Source: a virus. From it: a stretch of 42,414 bases of DNA. Under the pieces are notes generated by a model that searched no databases, had not been told where the DNA came from, and saw only the letters and a program-made list of their open reading frames with translations. Positions within the stretch are counted from its first letter, which is position 1, and each line of letters begins with the position of its first letter. Positions 32,701 to 40,870 of this stretch are shown in pieces. A program made the translations under genes and the position numbers. Location: positions 1 through 42,414 of IMG/VR virus record IMGVR_UViG_3300009537_000048. One strand, written 5' to 3'.

Positions 32701-35700
32701 GGATTGACTCTCACGACTCGTGATAAGTCTAGTGACAATCCAATTCCGATGGCTGGATTCCCTTACCATCAGCTTGATGCTTACATTGTCAAGCTTGTGA
32801 AAGGCGGGAACAAGGTTGCTGTCGTCGAGCAAGTTGACGATAAGGGCAATCCTATTTACGGGGAAACGGTGACACCTGCAAAGAAGTCTGAGCAAGGACT
32901 GTCCTCGGATGCAGAATCTGAATTGGCCAAGTTGATCGAGCGTTACGAAACACAGGCACGCAAAGATGAAGGTGGAGCTGGTATCGCTGTCGGTGCCGAG
33001 AACATCAATTACAGATGGGCTGCCGATGCCTTGCGTCACATGCGAGACAGGATGCGGGCTGGCGACTCTGTTGAGGAAGCAGCAGACTCTGCGAAATCCA
33101 AAGCGAGGGAATGGATTGACAAGCACAACAAGCGTCGGCCAAAAGATGTCAACTGGGCGCGTTCGGAAACCTCGGCTGATTCGTATATCACAAACGCTGT
33201 CCGCGTTTTGAGCAAGAACAAGAAACCAGCAAAGAGCGTTATTCCGAAGAAGGCAAAGAAAGACGACAAGGTGATTATCGGCAAGAAATCACATCTTGAC
33301 GATCAAGGTGTTGTCGAGAGAGCACTTCGTCGTGAACAGGAAAAAGGAAAGCCAGCCTGGTGGGATGGATCTCACCTCTACAGACTTGGCGGAAAGTACG
33401 AACTGACGACAGACGAAAAGGGGAGGCAGACGCTCAGGAAACTGCACAACCTATCCATCGGCGGTATCTTGAATCACTACCCTGGACCAAATGAACTCAT
33501 TTCCACAAATCAAGCAGCAATCGACGCCAAAGCTGAACTTGATGCAAAGGAAGCGGATAAGAAAAAGGCTCGCGATGAGAAAGCAGAAGCCGATCGAGTC
33601 ACCGCAGCCGAAGAAAACCAGCGAGTCCAATCTCTCGACAAGGACATTAAAGATCATATTGCTGTCGTCAAGCTGCGTGGCAAGAAGGAGAAGATCAAGA
33701 TCCTTCTTGGGGATCGGGAAACTGAGATAGAAGCGCCAGCGACGGTGTATGGAAACTTGGCTGTTCACAAGGGCGAAGCAGACAGCAAAGAACGTCAATG
33801 GAAAGTCGCTATCGTTCCTGCCAAAGGAAACATCACAGCGTTTGCGACGAAGAAAGAGGCCACGAATTTCGTGAAGATGATTCACGGCCTGTCTGACTTC
33901 AACATGAAGGACGCTGGAGAGTTGGTCGGCACTCCTGAATACGAGACGATGAAGCTTGCGGCTGCATACGCCAAGTTCGCCGGAATGAAGGTCGATGAAA
34001 TTCAGAAGTTAAGGGATGCATTGGTTGGTGTGACGACGGAAACCAAAAAGCCGAAGTCATCCAAGAAGAAGTCGGGCGACCGTCGTGCGAAAGCTCCAAT
34101 GCTGATTGCGAGAGCCGCCAAACCTTCACCATCGAAACCACAGGCAAAGGCCAATGTCCGAAAAGGTGGAATCGCCAGCAAGATTCAGGAGGATGGTTCC
34201 AATCGGAAAGTTGGTCGTCGATCGATCGCTGAATTCCTGAACAACGCATTCGGCGCTCACATGATTGTCACGACGAGCCAGACGTCCAGGAGTCATCCTG
34301 CTTTGATCCGCAATTCAGGATCGGTCATCTTCACGCGGAGTGGTTCATGGGATCTGAATATCCATGAAGCCGGTCACGCTCTGGACAGTATCCTCGAGTC
34401 TCAGAATCCAAACTGGTATTCCTCGATTGGACCAGAGCTGGAGGTGTTCGCCGCAGATCCAGTTCTTGCTCCGAATGCATCAGCTCCGACAGCAGAGGAA
34501 GGTATCGCTGAATTAGTTCGTCAGTATGTCACAGGACAGGAGACCGATCAGCAGTTGACCGATCGAATGATCGCCGCTGTCAAGCAGACCAGCCCGGAAC
34601 TGCACGCAACACTCGCTGACGCAAGGCAGGCTTACCGACTTCACCTGTCGCGACCGGAGCCAGAACGTGTAGCCGCTGACAGGAATGATCGTCCTGCTGT
34701 CGCCACTGCTGCCAGCCGCGCAGAAGAATGGTTCTGGAGTGCTCTCACTCATATCATCGGCAAAGGTGTGCTCAACCACAGGTATCGACGTCGATTGTGG
34801 AAAGCCGTAACCGGCGAATCAACGGCTGCGATGCTGGATCCAACTGGAGTGATTGGATCGATTCACAAGATGATGAGTGATGAGAAGCGTGCTCGCGACC
34901 AGATTGCGAAAGGTCTGCTAAACGAACGCCGACCTGACAACGTCGAGGTTGTGTACCAGAACAAAATAAGAACTTCGTCTGCCATTCTCCAAGCACTTCA
35001 GGGAAATGGGCTGACGCTCTACTTGTACGGCGATGGATTCAACGCGCTGTCGAAAGAGGATATCCGAAAGCTTCGAGACGCTGGCCTTCCTCTGCCAGAG
35101 AAGTTTGCCAAGCATGGCGAGCCGCAAAGGATCACAACGAAGTCGTTTGAACAGATCACCCAAGCGGTCGGAGACAAGAACTGGCAGGACTTTGAAACTG
35201 CCGTCTATGATCGAGTCGCCTACGAACGACACACGAAGGCTGGGCATGAATACCCTGGCATGGATATTCGATCTCCAGAAGACTTGAAGCGTGCATCGGA
35301 CAAGGCGTTCGAGGAGAACCCTGAATGGGAGAAACACTTTGATGATCTGCAAGAGTTCATGGCGCAGAATCTTCTCGTCGGCATGTTGGGTGGACAGTAC
35401 ACGGTCAATGAGGTCGTCGCGATTCACACGAAATGGGATGTGTACGCTCCACTTCAGAAGCAGATCGAGAACGCGGCGATGGGTGGTGGATCGCGATCGA
35501 CTGAGCCCGACTTTGGTGTTCGACGGGCTCGCGGCACAAGTCAACTGGAGTATCGGCCGCTGAAGGATTCCATCGAAGATCGCGTCAAGCAAGCGGTTCG
35601 CGCCTACACAGATAACGCGATGGCTCTCGCGGTTCGCGATCGGTCTCGCCGGATCGGAAGCGACAAGCGAATCGATTACAAAACTCGCCAGGATATCCAG

Positions 35701-38217
35701 CGGACGATGATCCCTCTGAATCTGGATCGAACAGTCGATGCTACGGTTGATCCGTTAATGGCGGGAGAAATCATCGCCGATGGCATCAACCGGAAGACCT
35801 TGGAGGAAAATGGGATATCGACGGAAGGCATGTCTCGCCGGCAGGTGATAGAGGAGCTGGAAAACCTTCCGGAGGATGTGTTTACTGCCCAGGACATTGC
35901 TCTGGCTATCCCAGGTCTCCCGACGATCAACATCTACGGACATAAGAAGCCGAACCTGCCTCGCGTGGTTGGTTTGTGGGAGAACGGACAGAGGAAGTAT
36001 TACCACGTCGCTGATCCTATGAATTTCGCGATGTTCGTGGAAACAGGTGGTCAGGATGCTTTGCTCAATCATGTGACGAACGTGCTTGGAAATCTCGCCG
36101 AGCCGTGGAAGCGAGCCTATACAGAGGCTCTCAAGTTTGCCATCCGAAACTTCCCTCGCGATGTCATCACGGCTTCATTCAATGCGGACACGGTTCGTGG
36201 ATCGATTCCAGGATACTACGCTTGTCTCGCGACACTGGAGATGATTACCGGAGGAACCTACATTCAGGAGGCCAGGGAAGCAGCCAAAATGATGGCCAGG
36301 TCATTCGACGCAACGACAGGCCATGATCATTACTCCCGGTGGCAAAACTTCACGGCCATGGTGGCTGAAGGGATCAAGGATAAGCATCACTACAACATGA
36401 CGTTCACTGAATGGCTGATTGCAGCTCCAGGTCGCGGTATGTCATTGGGGCTGAAGACGGTCGATATCATCAACTACATTACTGGTGGTCGGGCTCTTTC
36501 CAAATTCACTGAGTCATTGACACGCGAAGGCGCCTACATCGACGCCAGACGACGAGGACTGGATCAGGCGACCGCACACCGTAAGTTTGACCTCAGCTCT
36601 GGAAACTTTGCTCAGCGACAGGCGAATCGAACCGTCGCTGGATTCGTTCGCGCTGCTGGCTTTCTGAATCCGGCGTTGCAGATCATGTGGCAGAACTACG
36701 AAGCGATATCGCATCCAAGTCCTTCGCGTCGTCTGAGCCTGAATGCTGCGAAGGCGTCTTACATCAGCTCTTTGGCTGCGGCAGCTGCGGCAACCAACAT
36801 TCTTCTGATTCGCAGCCTGTTCGATGATGACGAGGCCGAAGAGATTCTCGAGAACATGCGTGAGACGCCGGAGAAGGAGCGACTTGGGAATGCGTCGATC
36901 ATGGGATGGTTCCGAATGCCATTCGATTACGGGATGGCTGGAACGCTGATGTCCACCGTCTGGAACGAAACGCAAGATCACATCCTCGGACAGCTTGGAA
37001 AGCCCGTCAACAAAGATGCAGTCGAAAGAGCCAAGGCGGTGATCATACGCGCGGCGAACCTCCCGAAGGCGGACAGCCTGATTCCGCCGAGCGTGAAGGT
37101 GGGAGTCGAGCAGTATCGAAACCGTGTAGAATACACGGATCGGGAAATCGTTCCGTCCTACATGCTCGATCGGTACGGTGAGAATCCTCAGTTGCAGTAT
37201 TTCTGGGACACGCCTGAAATCTACATGGAAATTGGAAGCGCTGCTGGAGTCAGCCCGCTAAGGGTGCAGCACGCGGTCAAAGGAATCATGACCTCAGTCA
37301 TCGACAGCACGGTTGTCTACTTGGACAAAGTCCACAAAGGTCGAGCGAAGTGGGCAGATTTCCCTCTGACTCGAGGACTGATTACATGGGAGCCGCGCGG
37401 CTTGAATTCCAGATCGGTTCAGACCCTGATGGACATGGATGCCGCACATCAAGCTCTCAAGATCGCCATCGAGAAGGACACCCGCCTATCGAAAGAGCAG
37501 AAGGACAAGCTTCGATCCAAGCGGGACGCCTTGGAGATGGCCAGCGAGACCATGAAATCGATCACGAAACTCTGGGACGACATCCGTGAAGAACGAAATA
37601 GCGAGACCCCAGATTACGACCGGATCGAGTCGCTCGAGCGTGAAATCCGCGATATCGCCTCCGAATTCATCAATGACGAGAAGATATCTCCTGACATCCT
37701 CGCCAAGACATTCGACGCTCAGATCGACCGCATGATGCCATACAAGCCGTCTGGGAGCCGTCTTTACAAACCCGGCAAAGGAGCACCAACAAAGCCTGAA
37801 GAGCCATCCAAGAGCCGCGCAGTGGCTCCTGACGCCTGGAATCAGTACGATCGCGACATTGAGGAATACCAGAATCGCCTGGAAATCTTCCGTGAGTCCA
37901 AGCAGGCAGCCCGTGGAGCGATCAGAGATCTCCTCGGCCGTCCGAAGGGATTATCGGCCGAAACGCTTCAGGCGATGCAGAAACGGCTCAGGACAGCGAT
38001 GAGCAGCCAATCTCGACCAAAGCCGCCTTCCGCCACGTTCAAGAGCCGGAAGGGCACCAAGAGCCGCTCAGAGCAGTACAAGGCTTGGAAGGAGTCATGG
38101 GATTCGTACAGGACGGCACGCGAGGAATTCATCGACTTCCAGCAGGAAGCGGCTGACATTCTGGAACGGGTTGAATCGCTGATCGACGTCCAGGATCTGA
38201 AGCAAGCATCGCCATGA
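29755..38217 (+). CDS. Giant internal virion protein (2820 aa) with ComM-like remnant, MutS domain I and zincin motif
   Basis: The start is ATG 29755, with AAGGTGA upstream. Domains by eye: ~95-260, a hydrophobic Ala/Gly-rich region typical of ejected phage proteins; ~375-470 and ~620-695, Pro/Lys/Glu linkers; ~549-615, a LQFESDYDRAAYIL domain common in phage polyproteins; ~763-921, a ComM/Mg-chelatase-like region (IKGNEMGKRALVIAL; LSQAESKSIQDVAGHIAALQ) whose Walker A loop is replaced by ANEGAEP. At ~944-1032 there is a MutS domain I with GDFYEMF (F967, E969) and PIPMAGFPYHQLDAY. A zincin motif HEAGH (1537-1541) is followed by EEGIAEL (1581-1587). Residues ~2115-2550 match the polyvalent-protein type (RNFPRD, 2131-2136; NPALQ, 2305-2309). 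A helical C-terminus follows. It is probably ejected with DNA. Confidence 0.8.
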   Translation: MAKWTERAKSATLEAIERAKDINRRIEEERGNVPDSAILRNLRGVGKTLAVRSLAVPAKLLEPVLPGAAESLHRSERATQQVLAERDPETPLPDIIERGMREAAVTLPQMAVLSRFGGAKGIVGGTMAQVFEREYSAAVKRGASPRVAFKFAGQQSAIEGGVTSLFMSVAPGLEGMFLKSGLSKEVAEGGLKGLRKGVISGAKSFGAELGEEELIELASLVNSKLAGMDPNASLEDAEEVAMDTAVTTFITWGAAKGIQTAGNRAKRLRSIQEEIESTPADVDQGAFVDITYEVLQDVDEVEVDKVTKALNDAGATADQVVEAISTVVDPEISEFEINGNKIQKLAPEESRRRRQVIEETKQAGQAEEMTPEQAAVAAQILAEDEGSPAPVEAPQPTPAAPAVVTPSPTVTQPSDAIVAETQQETGKPAPIETKKPVETPTQQPPEEVYSGYTVEVEGEAGWFAPEGEPEAVEVDGEEHEVAFYNPKEKQVSYYDENGDEVLVDLVEEPEPEAAPPAKKQPALKKPADETPAARPPFKMPEPLAKASPRYGTQQLQFESDYDRAAYILSKTGRPSAQQAKFIRALEEQGHTIDDVRRHGREVVRPYIKQQGDTKAKNVLRVPRSAIVPRPMVKPEAPAPKAPPKSVVGRKPKKPAKPASEKPSVKKPKEEKEPKAEKPETPPQAEEKPDAEVRPVKVLKKSVRFAPETVLPNTVKQKKVTVRGKEFIEVPKSEVDKIPGYVGPEKPEPKKKPPQKTVLNKNAFDAESIKGNEMGKRALVIALAAARPVRFVAANEGAEPFIAQFRKTANSLGIKESDDGIPVPVEKPPQREIDSKLLGTSSQNILDTVSGKNINVPTELDRNSQVLLKDAVEKLALSQAESKSIQDVAGHIAALQDHSVIQAEDIAEAINQLTYGRTVDESVSAKVEQEAKPAKKKQAIRKGTIADKFQKAKDETDGAFLLFKMGDFYEMFYEDAELGAKSLGLTLTTRDKSSDNPIPMAGFPYHQLDAYIVKLVKGGNKVAVVEQVDDKGNPIYGETVTPAKKSEQGLSSDAESELAKLIERYETQARKDEGGAGIAVGAENINYRWAADALRHMRDRMRAGDSVEEAADSAKSKAREWIDKHNKRRPKDVNWARSETSADSYITNAVRVLSKNKKPAKSVIPKKAKKDDKVIIGKKSHLDDQGVVERALRREQEKGKPAWWDGSHLYRLGGKYELTTDEKGRQTLRKLHNLSIGGILNHYPGPNELISTNQAAIDAKAELDAKEADKKKARDEKAEADRVTAAEENQRVQSLDKDIKDHIAVVKLRGKKEKIKILLGDRETEIEAPATVYGNLAVHKGEADSKERQWKVAIVPAKGNITAFATKKEATNFVKMIHGLSDFNMKDAGELVGTPEYETMKLAAAYAKFAGMKVDEIQKLRDALVGVTTETKKPKSSKKKSGDRRAKAPMLIARAAKPSPSKPQAKANVRKGGIASKIQEDGSNRKVGRRSIAEFLNNAFGAHMIVTTSQTSRSHPALIRNSGSVIFTRSGSWDLNIHEAGHALDSILESQNPNWYSSIGPELEVFAADPVLAPNASAPTAEEGIAELVRQYVTGQETDQQLTDRMIAAVKQTSPELHATLADARQAYRLHLSRPEPERVAADRNDRPAVATAASRAEEWFWSALTHIIGKGVLNHRYRRRLWKAVTGESTAAMLDPTGVIGSIHKMMSDEKRARDQIAKGLLNERRPDNVEVVYQNKIRTSSAILQALQGNGLTLYLYGDGFNALSKEDIRKLRDAGLPLPEKFAKHGEPQRITTKSFEQITQAVGDKNWQDFETAVYDRVAYERHTKAGHEYPGMDIRSPEDLKRASDKAFEENPEWEKHFDDLQEFMAQNLLVGMLGGQYTVNEVVAIHTKWDVYAPLQKQIENAAMGGGSRSTEPDFGVRRARGTSQLEYRPLKDSIEDRVKQAVRAYTDNAMALAVRDRSRRIGSDKRIDYKTRQDIQRTMIPLNLDRTVDATVDPLMAGEIIADGINRKTLEENGISTEGMSRRQVIEELENLPEDVFTAQDIALAIPGLPTINIYGHKKPNLPRVVGLWENGQRKYYHVADPMNFAMFVETGGQDALLNHVTNVLGNLAEPWKRAYTEALKFAIRNFPRDVITASFNADTVRGSIPGYYACLATLEMITGGTYIQEAREAAKMMARSFDATTGHDHYSRWQNFTAMVAEGIKDKHHYNMTFTEWLIAAPGRGMSLGLKTVDIINYITGGRALSKFTESLTREGAYIDARRRGLDQATAHRKFDLSSGNFAQRQANRTVAGFVRAAGFLNPALQIMWQNYEAISHPSPSRRLSLNAAKASYISSLAAAAAATNILLIRSLFDDDEAEEILENMRETPEKERLGNASIMGWFRMPFDYGMAGTLMSTVWNETQDHILGQLGKPVNKDAVERAKAVIIRAANLPKADSLIPPSVKVGVEQYRNRVEYTDREIVPSYMLDRYGENPQLQYFWDTPEIYMEIGSAAGVSPLRVQHAVKGIMTSVIDSTVVYLDKVHKGRAKWADFPLTRGLITWEPRGLNSRSVQTLMDMDAAHQALKIAIEKDTRLSKEQKDKLRSKRDALEMASETMKSITKLWDDIREERNSETPDYDRIESLEREIRDIASEFINDEKISPDILAKTFDAQIDRMMPYKPSGSRLYKPGKGAPTKPEEPSKSRAVAPDAWNQYDRDIEEYQNRLEIFRESKQAARGAIRDLLGRPKGLSAETLQAMQKRLRTAMSSQSRPKPPSATFKSRKGTKSRSEQYKAWKESWDSYRTAREEFIDFQQEAADILERVESLIDVQDLKQASP

Positions 38218-38266
38218 TCAATTGACCAGGACGTGTTAAGCTAGGCAACAATCTAGGTAAGATTTG

Positions 38267-38280
38267 GCGCAAATTTGCGC
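38267..38280. terminator. Perfect 14-bp palindrome at the convergence of the two arms
   Basis: GCGCAAATTTGCGC is a perfect palindrome 49 nt after the giant gene stop; its last base is the first base of the stop codon (complement of TAG) of the minus-strand gene at 38280-38504. It can form a 5-bp hairpin in RNA from either strand or bind a dimeric protein. It probably helps end transcription from both sides, but no T tract is present. Confidence 0.45.
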
Positions 38281-38504
38281 TAGTCGTCATCGTCGTAGCC
38301 GATTTCGTAGCCATCGATCTCTTCCTCTTCCTCTGGCTCCCAATCGATTCCGTCGCATGGTCCGCCAGCCAAGACGCCTTGGCACGGGCGCATGTGATCG
38401 GGACGACAATGGCAAGACTTGGTCTGTTCCTCGACGAACGCCTGATACGCAGGATCGTCTTCCCAGGGGTTTTGATCGGCAGGGTTGTCTTCTGGAGGGC
38501 TCAT
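38280..38504 (-). CDS. Small acidic, cysteine-containing protein, 74 aa
   Basis: This is the last gene of the right-hand minus operon; ATG 38502-38504 starts 1 nt after the upstream stop. The protein has a cysteine cluster (SCHCRPDHMRPCQ...PCDG, residues ~31-50) and a strongly acidic tail ending EPEEEEEIDGYEIGYDDDD. Acidic phage mini-proteins of this kind can mimic DNA and block host enzymes, and the cysteines may bind zinc. These are inferences; no family is recognised. Confidence 0.55.
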   Translation of the reverse strand: MSPPEDNPADQNPWEDDPAYQAFVEEQTKSCHCRPDHMRPCQGVLAGGPCDGIDWEPEEEEEIDGYEIGYDDDD

Positions 38505-38505
38505 C

Positions 38506-38907
38506 TCAGTTCAGTCCTGGAACGAATCGATCGGTCGGAGGCAGCGATACGTCGGCGTAACCGCAGGAGCGGCGGAATCGCGCGAGCAATTCCTCCTCGT
38601 CATCGCCGTAGTACAGGTAGACGTTGATGTCATCGTTAAAGAATGCATGATATCCCTCCTGCAGATACAGATCGTCGATTATTTCGTCGGTCATCTCGAT
38701 CGCAACCGCGTCGCTTCCAAGAATGCCTCCGGATAGCTTCACGACTCCCTTCAGTGCTGGCAGCAGGATCACGTAGTCGTACCGAGTGTTTTCAATCTGA
38801 ATCTCCTGGGGATATCCCTCCTCGATGCAATCCATGCTCTCCTGATCGATTCCGATAAAGCACGATTCGCGGCCATGCACGTCGCGGATGCTATAGCAAA
38901 GGATCAC
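38506..38907 (-). CDS. Hypothetical acidic protein, 133 aa
   Basis: The likely start is GTG 38905-38907, overlapping the previous gene by 17 nt with a poor ribosome binding site; an internal ATG is possible but would shorten it. The product is acidic and beta-rich (SCFIGIDQESMDCIEEGYP; YDYVILLPALKGVVKL; AVAIEMTDEIIDDLYLQEGY; NVYLYYGDDEEELLARF). No domain is recognised. It could be a small inhibitor or a soluble accessory protein. Confidence 0.5.
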   Translation of the reverse strand: MILCYSIRDVHGRESCFIGIDQESMDCIEEGYPQEIQIENTRYDYVILLPALKGVVKLSGGILGSDAVAIEMTDEIIDDLYLQEGYHAFFNDDINVYLYYGDDEEELLARFRRSCGYADVSLPPTDRFVPGLN

Positions 38908-39238
38908 TTGTGTCGCTCACGAATTGGGTGATGTTTGGATGAAGCGGCTCGGTGCCGCGGAGCACGGGGATCAGGCGTTTCATTTCGTCGATCAATTCGG
39001 CTTCCGTCCACTGCCCTTCTTCCACCTTAGCGAATTGGCGCTCGATGTGGTCTGCCACGCCGCCGTAGATGTCACGGAAGACGAGAAGTCGGGCTTCGTC
39101 TTCCATTATCGTTCGCCGGGCGATCGGCATGACGGAGCTGACGGTCTCCCATGATTCAAACGTGATCCACGCGCGGAATGCGTAGTTGTTCTTTGGAGTG
39201 CGTTTCCCTATGAGTTGGATGTCATCGAGATCAATCAT
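38891..39238 (-). CDS. Hypothetical protein, 115 aa
   Basis: ATG 39236-39238 starts 3 nt after the zinc-ribbon gene with GGAGGTTGAAG upstream, a strong site. The protein is alpha/beta, with DIQLIGKRTPKNNYAFRAWI at the start and helices after (EARLLVFRDIYGGVADHIER; WTEAELIDEMKRLIPVLRG). Length and composition are those of a small soluble accessory protein; function is unknown. Confidence 0.55.
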   Translation of the reverse strand: MIDLDDIQLIGKRTPKNNYAFRAWITFESWETVSSVMPIARRTIMEDEARLLVFRDIYGGVADHIERQFAKVEEGQWTEAELIDEMKRLIPVLRGTEPLHPNITQFVSDTSDPLL

Positions 39239-39241
39239 TCT

Positions 39242-40870
39242 TCAACCTCCACTCGGGCATTTACATCGGGCCATGACTTCGCCGCAGTTGCTGCAGATAC
39301 CCCATGACTTCAGACTCGGTCCAGTTCGAGGGGAGCCGTACAGGTATTCCTCGATAGTGTCCAATTCCTCCTTGGTGTATCCGCCAACGAGCAATTCGGC
39401 TACTTGCTCGGGTGAATAGACATCGACGTGCGGAGGATCGTTAGGACCAAAAATCCTGCGGCGATACGTTTGTTGCGAATCTTTGTCTTGGCCTACCTTT
39501 CTTCTGTCGCTCGGATGCCACACCCATTCCGGCTTTTTTCCGCTGCGACAAATATCCATGATGCTTTGATCGTCAGGACCAAGCACACCGGTAGATTCAA
39601 TCAGCTCGTACCCGTCGCCAGCTTCGCCTTCCGGTGAAAACTCGCATTCGTCTGGATAGGGATTCCCGTGTCGATCGCGCCGCTCAGGGACATCGATCTT
39701 GAATGGCTCGCCTTCACGCTCATTGCCGTACAGGGCTTCATCGACACGTTTCATGTGTTCGACTTCTTCAGCACTGGCGACGTAGACGTTGTTTCCCATG
39801 TCCGTCCCAGGTGGCTGCGAGGAGGGTTCCTCGTAATGTTTGATACACCTTTCCAATCGTTCTTGATATCGGTCGTCAACATAAACACGGAAGCTGCGAT
39901 CCGTGGACAGGTCCTTGAGTAGATCGAGGACTATTTGATTTGTGATCTTCGGAATAGTCTCGTTGGCTGGTGGCACAGAGGCCGGTTCACGATCAAGCAA
40001 AAACCCAACAACAATATCCCTGCCACATTTTGGGCACTTCCATTCGTAATCAGGGTCATGTGGACGAAGCTCGAAGTCAGTCGTCTTACCTTCATGGCCA
40101 CATTCGCATCGATATTGATCCTTTGGAAGCTTCTCATTGGCTGGTGGCGCCGAGGCCGGTTCCTCGCGGTACTCCTGCTTGGTTGGACGGCCGCCAGGTG
40201 GAGGAATCACAGCCGAAAACGGCTTCATGCACTCCATGTCAAAGAGCAGTTTCATGATCCGTTCGTTGTCCTCTGCCAGGAAACACATAGCCGCGCGATC
40301 GATTGTCGCTTCGGAGTCATCACCATGGTTCTTGCACAACGCTGCCGCCTGTATCGCTAGTGGGCAATTCCTCATGACGTGCCACCTCTTCTCTTCGAGC
40401 ATCTTGTGAAGCTCTGATGCAGGACCTTCATTCGGCCGCGGATCGGAATCTGGAACACAATACGGAGACACGCCAAGCACTTCGTTGATCTTGTCGTCAA
40501 TCAGGTCGGCCGGATGGCCTTCAAGCGTCTTTTCCATACACAGCTTGATGATCCCCATGATTTCGTCCAAAAGGCTGGTCTTCGTTGATTCTGTCACCTG
40601 AACGTGCGTGTCAAGAATCTTGCAAACTTGGTGTCGTGTCTTCGTGTCGCTCATGACTTCTCCCCAAAAGGCTTTCTGGAATTCTCGATCGATCTGCCGC
40701 AGTGTTTCTGCAAGGGATCGTCGAATCAATTTGACCGGGATCGCGAAGTGATGCCCACGCTGGCAATACCCGCTATGAATCTTGTCGGCCAGTGCTCCGC
40801 AGATGTGGCAAGGACCGTTGTAAACGGGATCAGTGCGTTTCTTGACATCGACCTGGAGATCGTGGTTCAT
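39242..40870 (-). CDS. Modular multi-zinc-ribbon protein with repeated proline linkers, 542 aa
   Basis: Three zinc-binding-type groups are visible: C21/C24/C36/H40 (CHICG...CQRGH), C255/C257/C279/C282 (CECG...CPKCG) and C526/C529/C536/C538 near the end (CSNCGEVMARCKC). Linkers EPASAPPANE (237-246), EPASVPPANE (295-304) and EPSSQPPG join the modules. The first two linkers are also repeats at the DNA level (27/30 bp). The N-terminal helical half (residues ~45-220) and the C-terminal half look unrelated, so the gene is probably a fusion of several small accessory proteins. It overlaps the GIY-YIG gene (ATGA). A nucleic-acid-binding scaffold is possible; function is unknown. Confidence 0.6.
   Translation of the reverse strand: MNHDLQVDVKKRTDPVYNGPCHICGALADKIHSGYCQRGHHFAIPVKLIRRSLAETLRQIDREFQKAFWGEVMSDTKTRHQVCKILDTHVQVTESTKTSLLDEIMGIIKLCMEKTLEGHPADLIDDKINEVLGVSPYCVPDSDPRPNEGPASELHKMLEEKRWHVMRNCPLAIQAAALCKNHGDDSEATIDRAAMCFLAEDNERIMKLLFDMECMKPFSAVIPPPGGRPTKQEYREEPASAPPANEKLPKDQYRCECGHEGKTTDFELRPHDPDYEWKCPKCGRDIVVGFLLDREPASVPPANETIPKITNQIVLDLLKDLSTDRSFRVYVDDRYQERLERCIKHYEEPSSQPPGTDMGNNVYVASAEEVEHMKRVDEALYGNEREGEPFKIDVPERRDRHGNPYPDECEFSPEGEAGDGYELIESTGVLGPDDQSIMDICRSGKKPEWVWHPSDRRKVGQDKDSQQTYRRRIFGPNDPPHVDVYSPEQVAELLVGGYTKEELDTIEEYLYGSPRTGPSLKSWGICSNCGEVMARCKCPSGG
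39959..39988. repeat. 30-bp direct repeat, copy 1 (partner 40133-40162)
   Basis: It matches 40133-40162 at 27 of 30 positions in the same orientation and encodes part of the EPASVPPANE linker of the zinc-ribbon protein. Confidence 0.8.
40133..40162. repeat. 30-bp direct repeat, copy 2 (partner 39959-39988)
   Basis: 27 of 30 positions match 39959-39988. It encodes the EPASAPPANE linker, in the same frame as copy 1. Confidence 0.8.
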
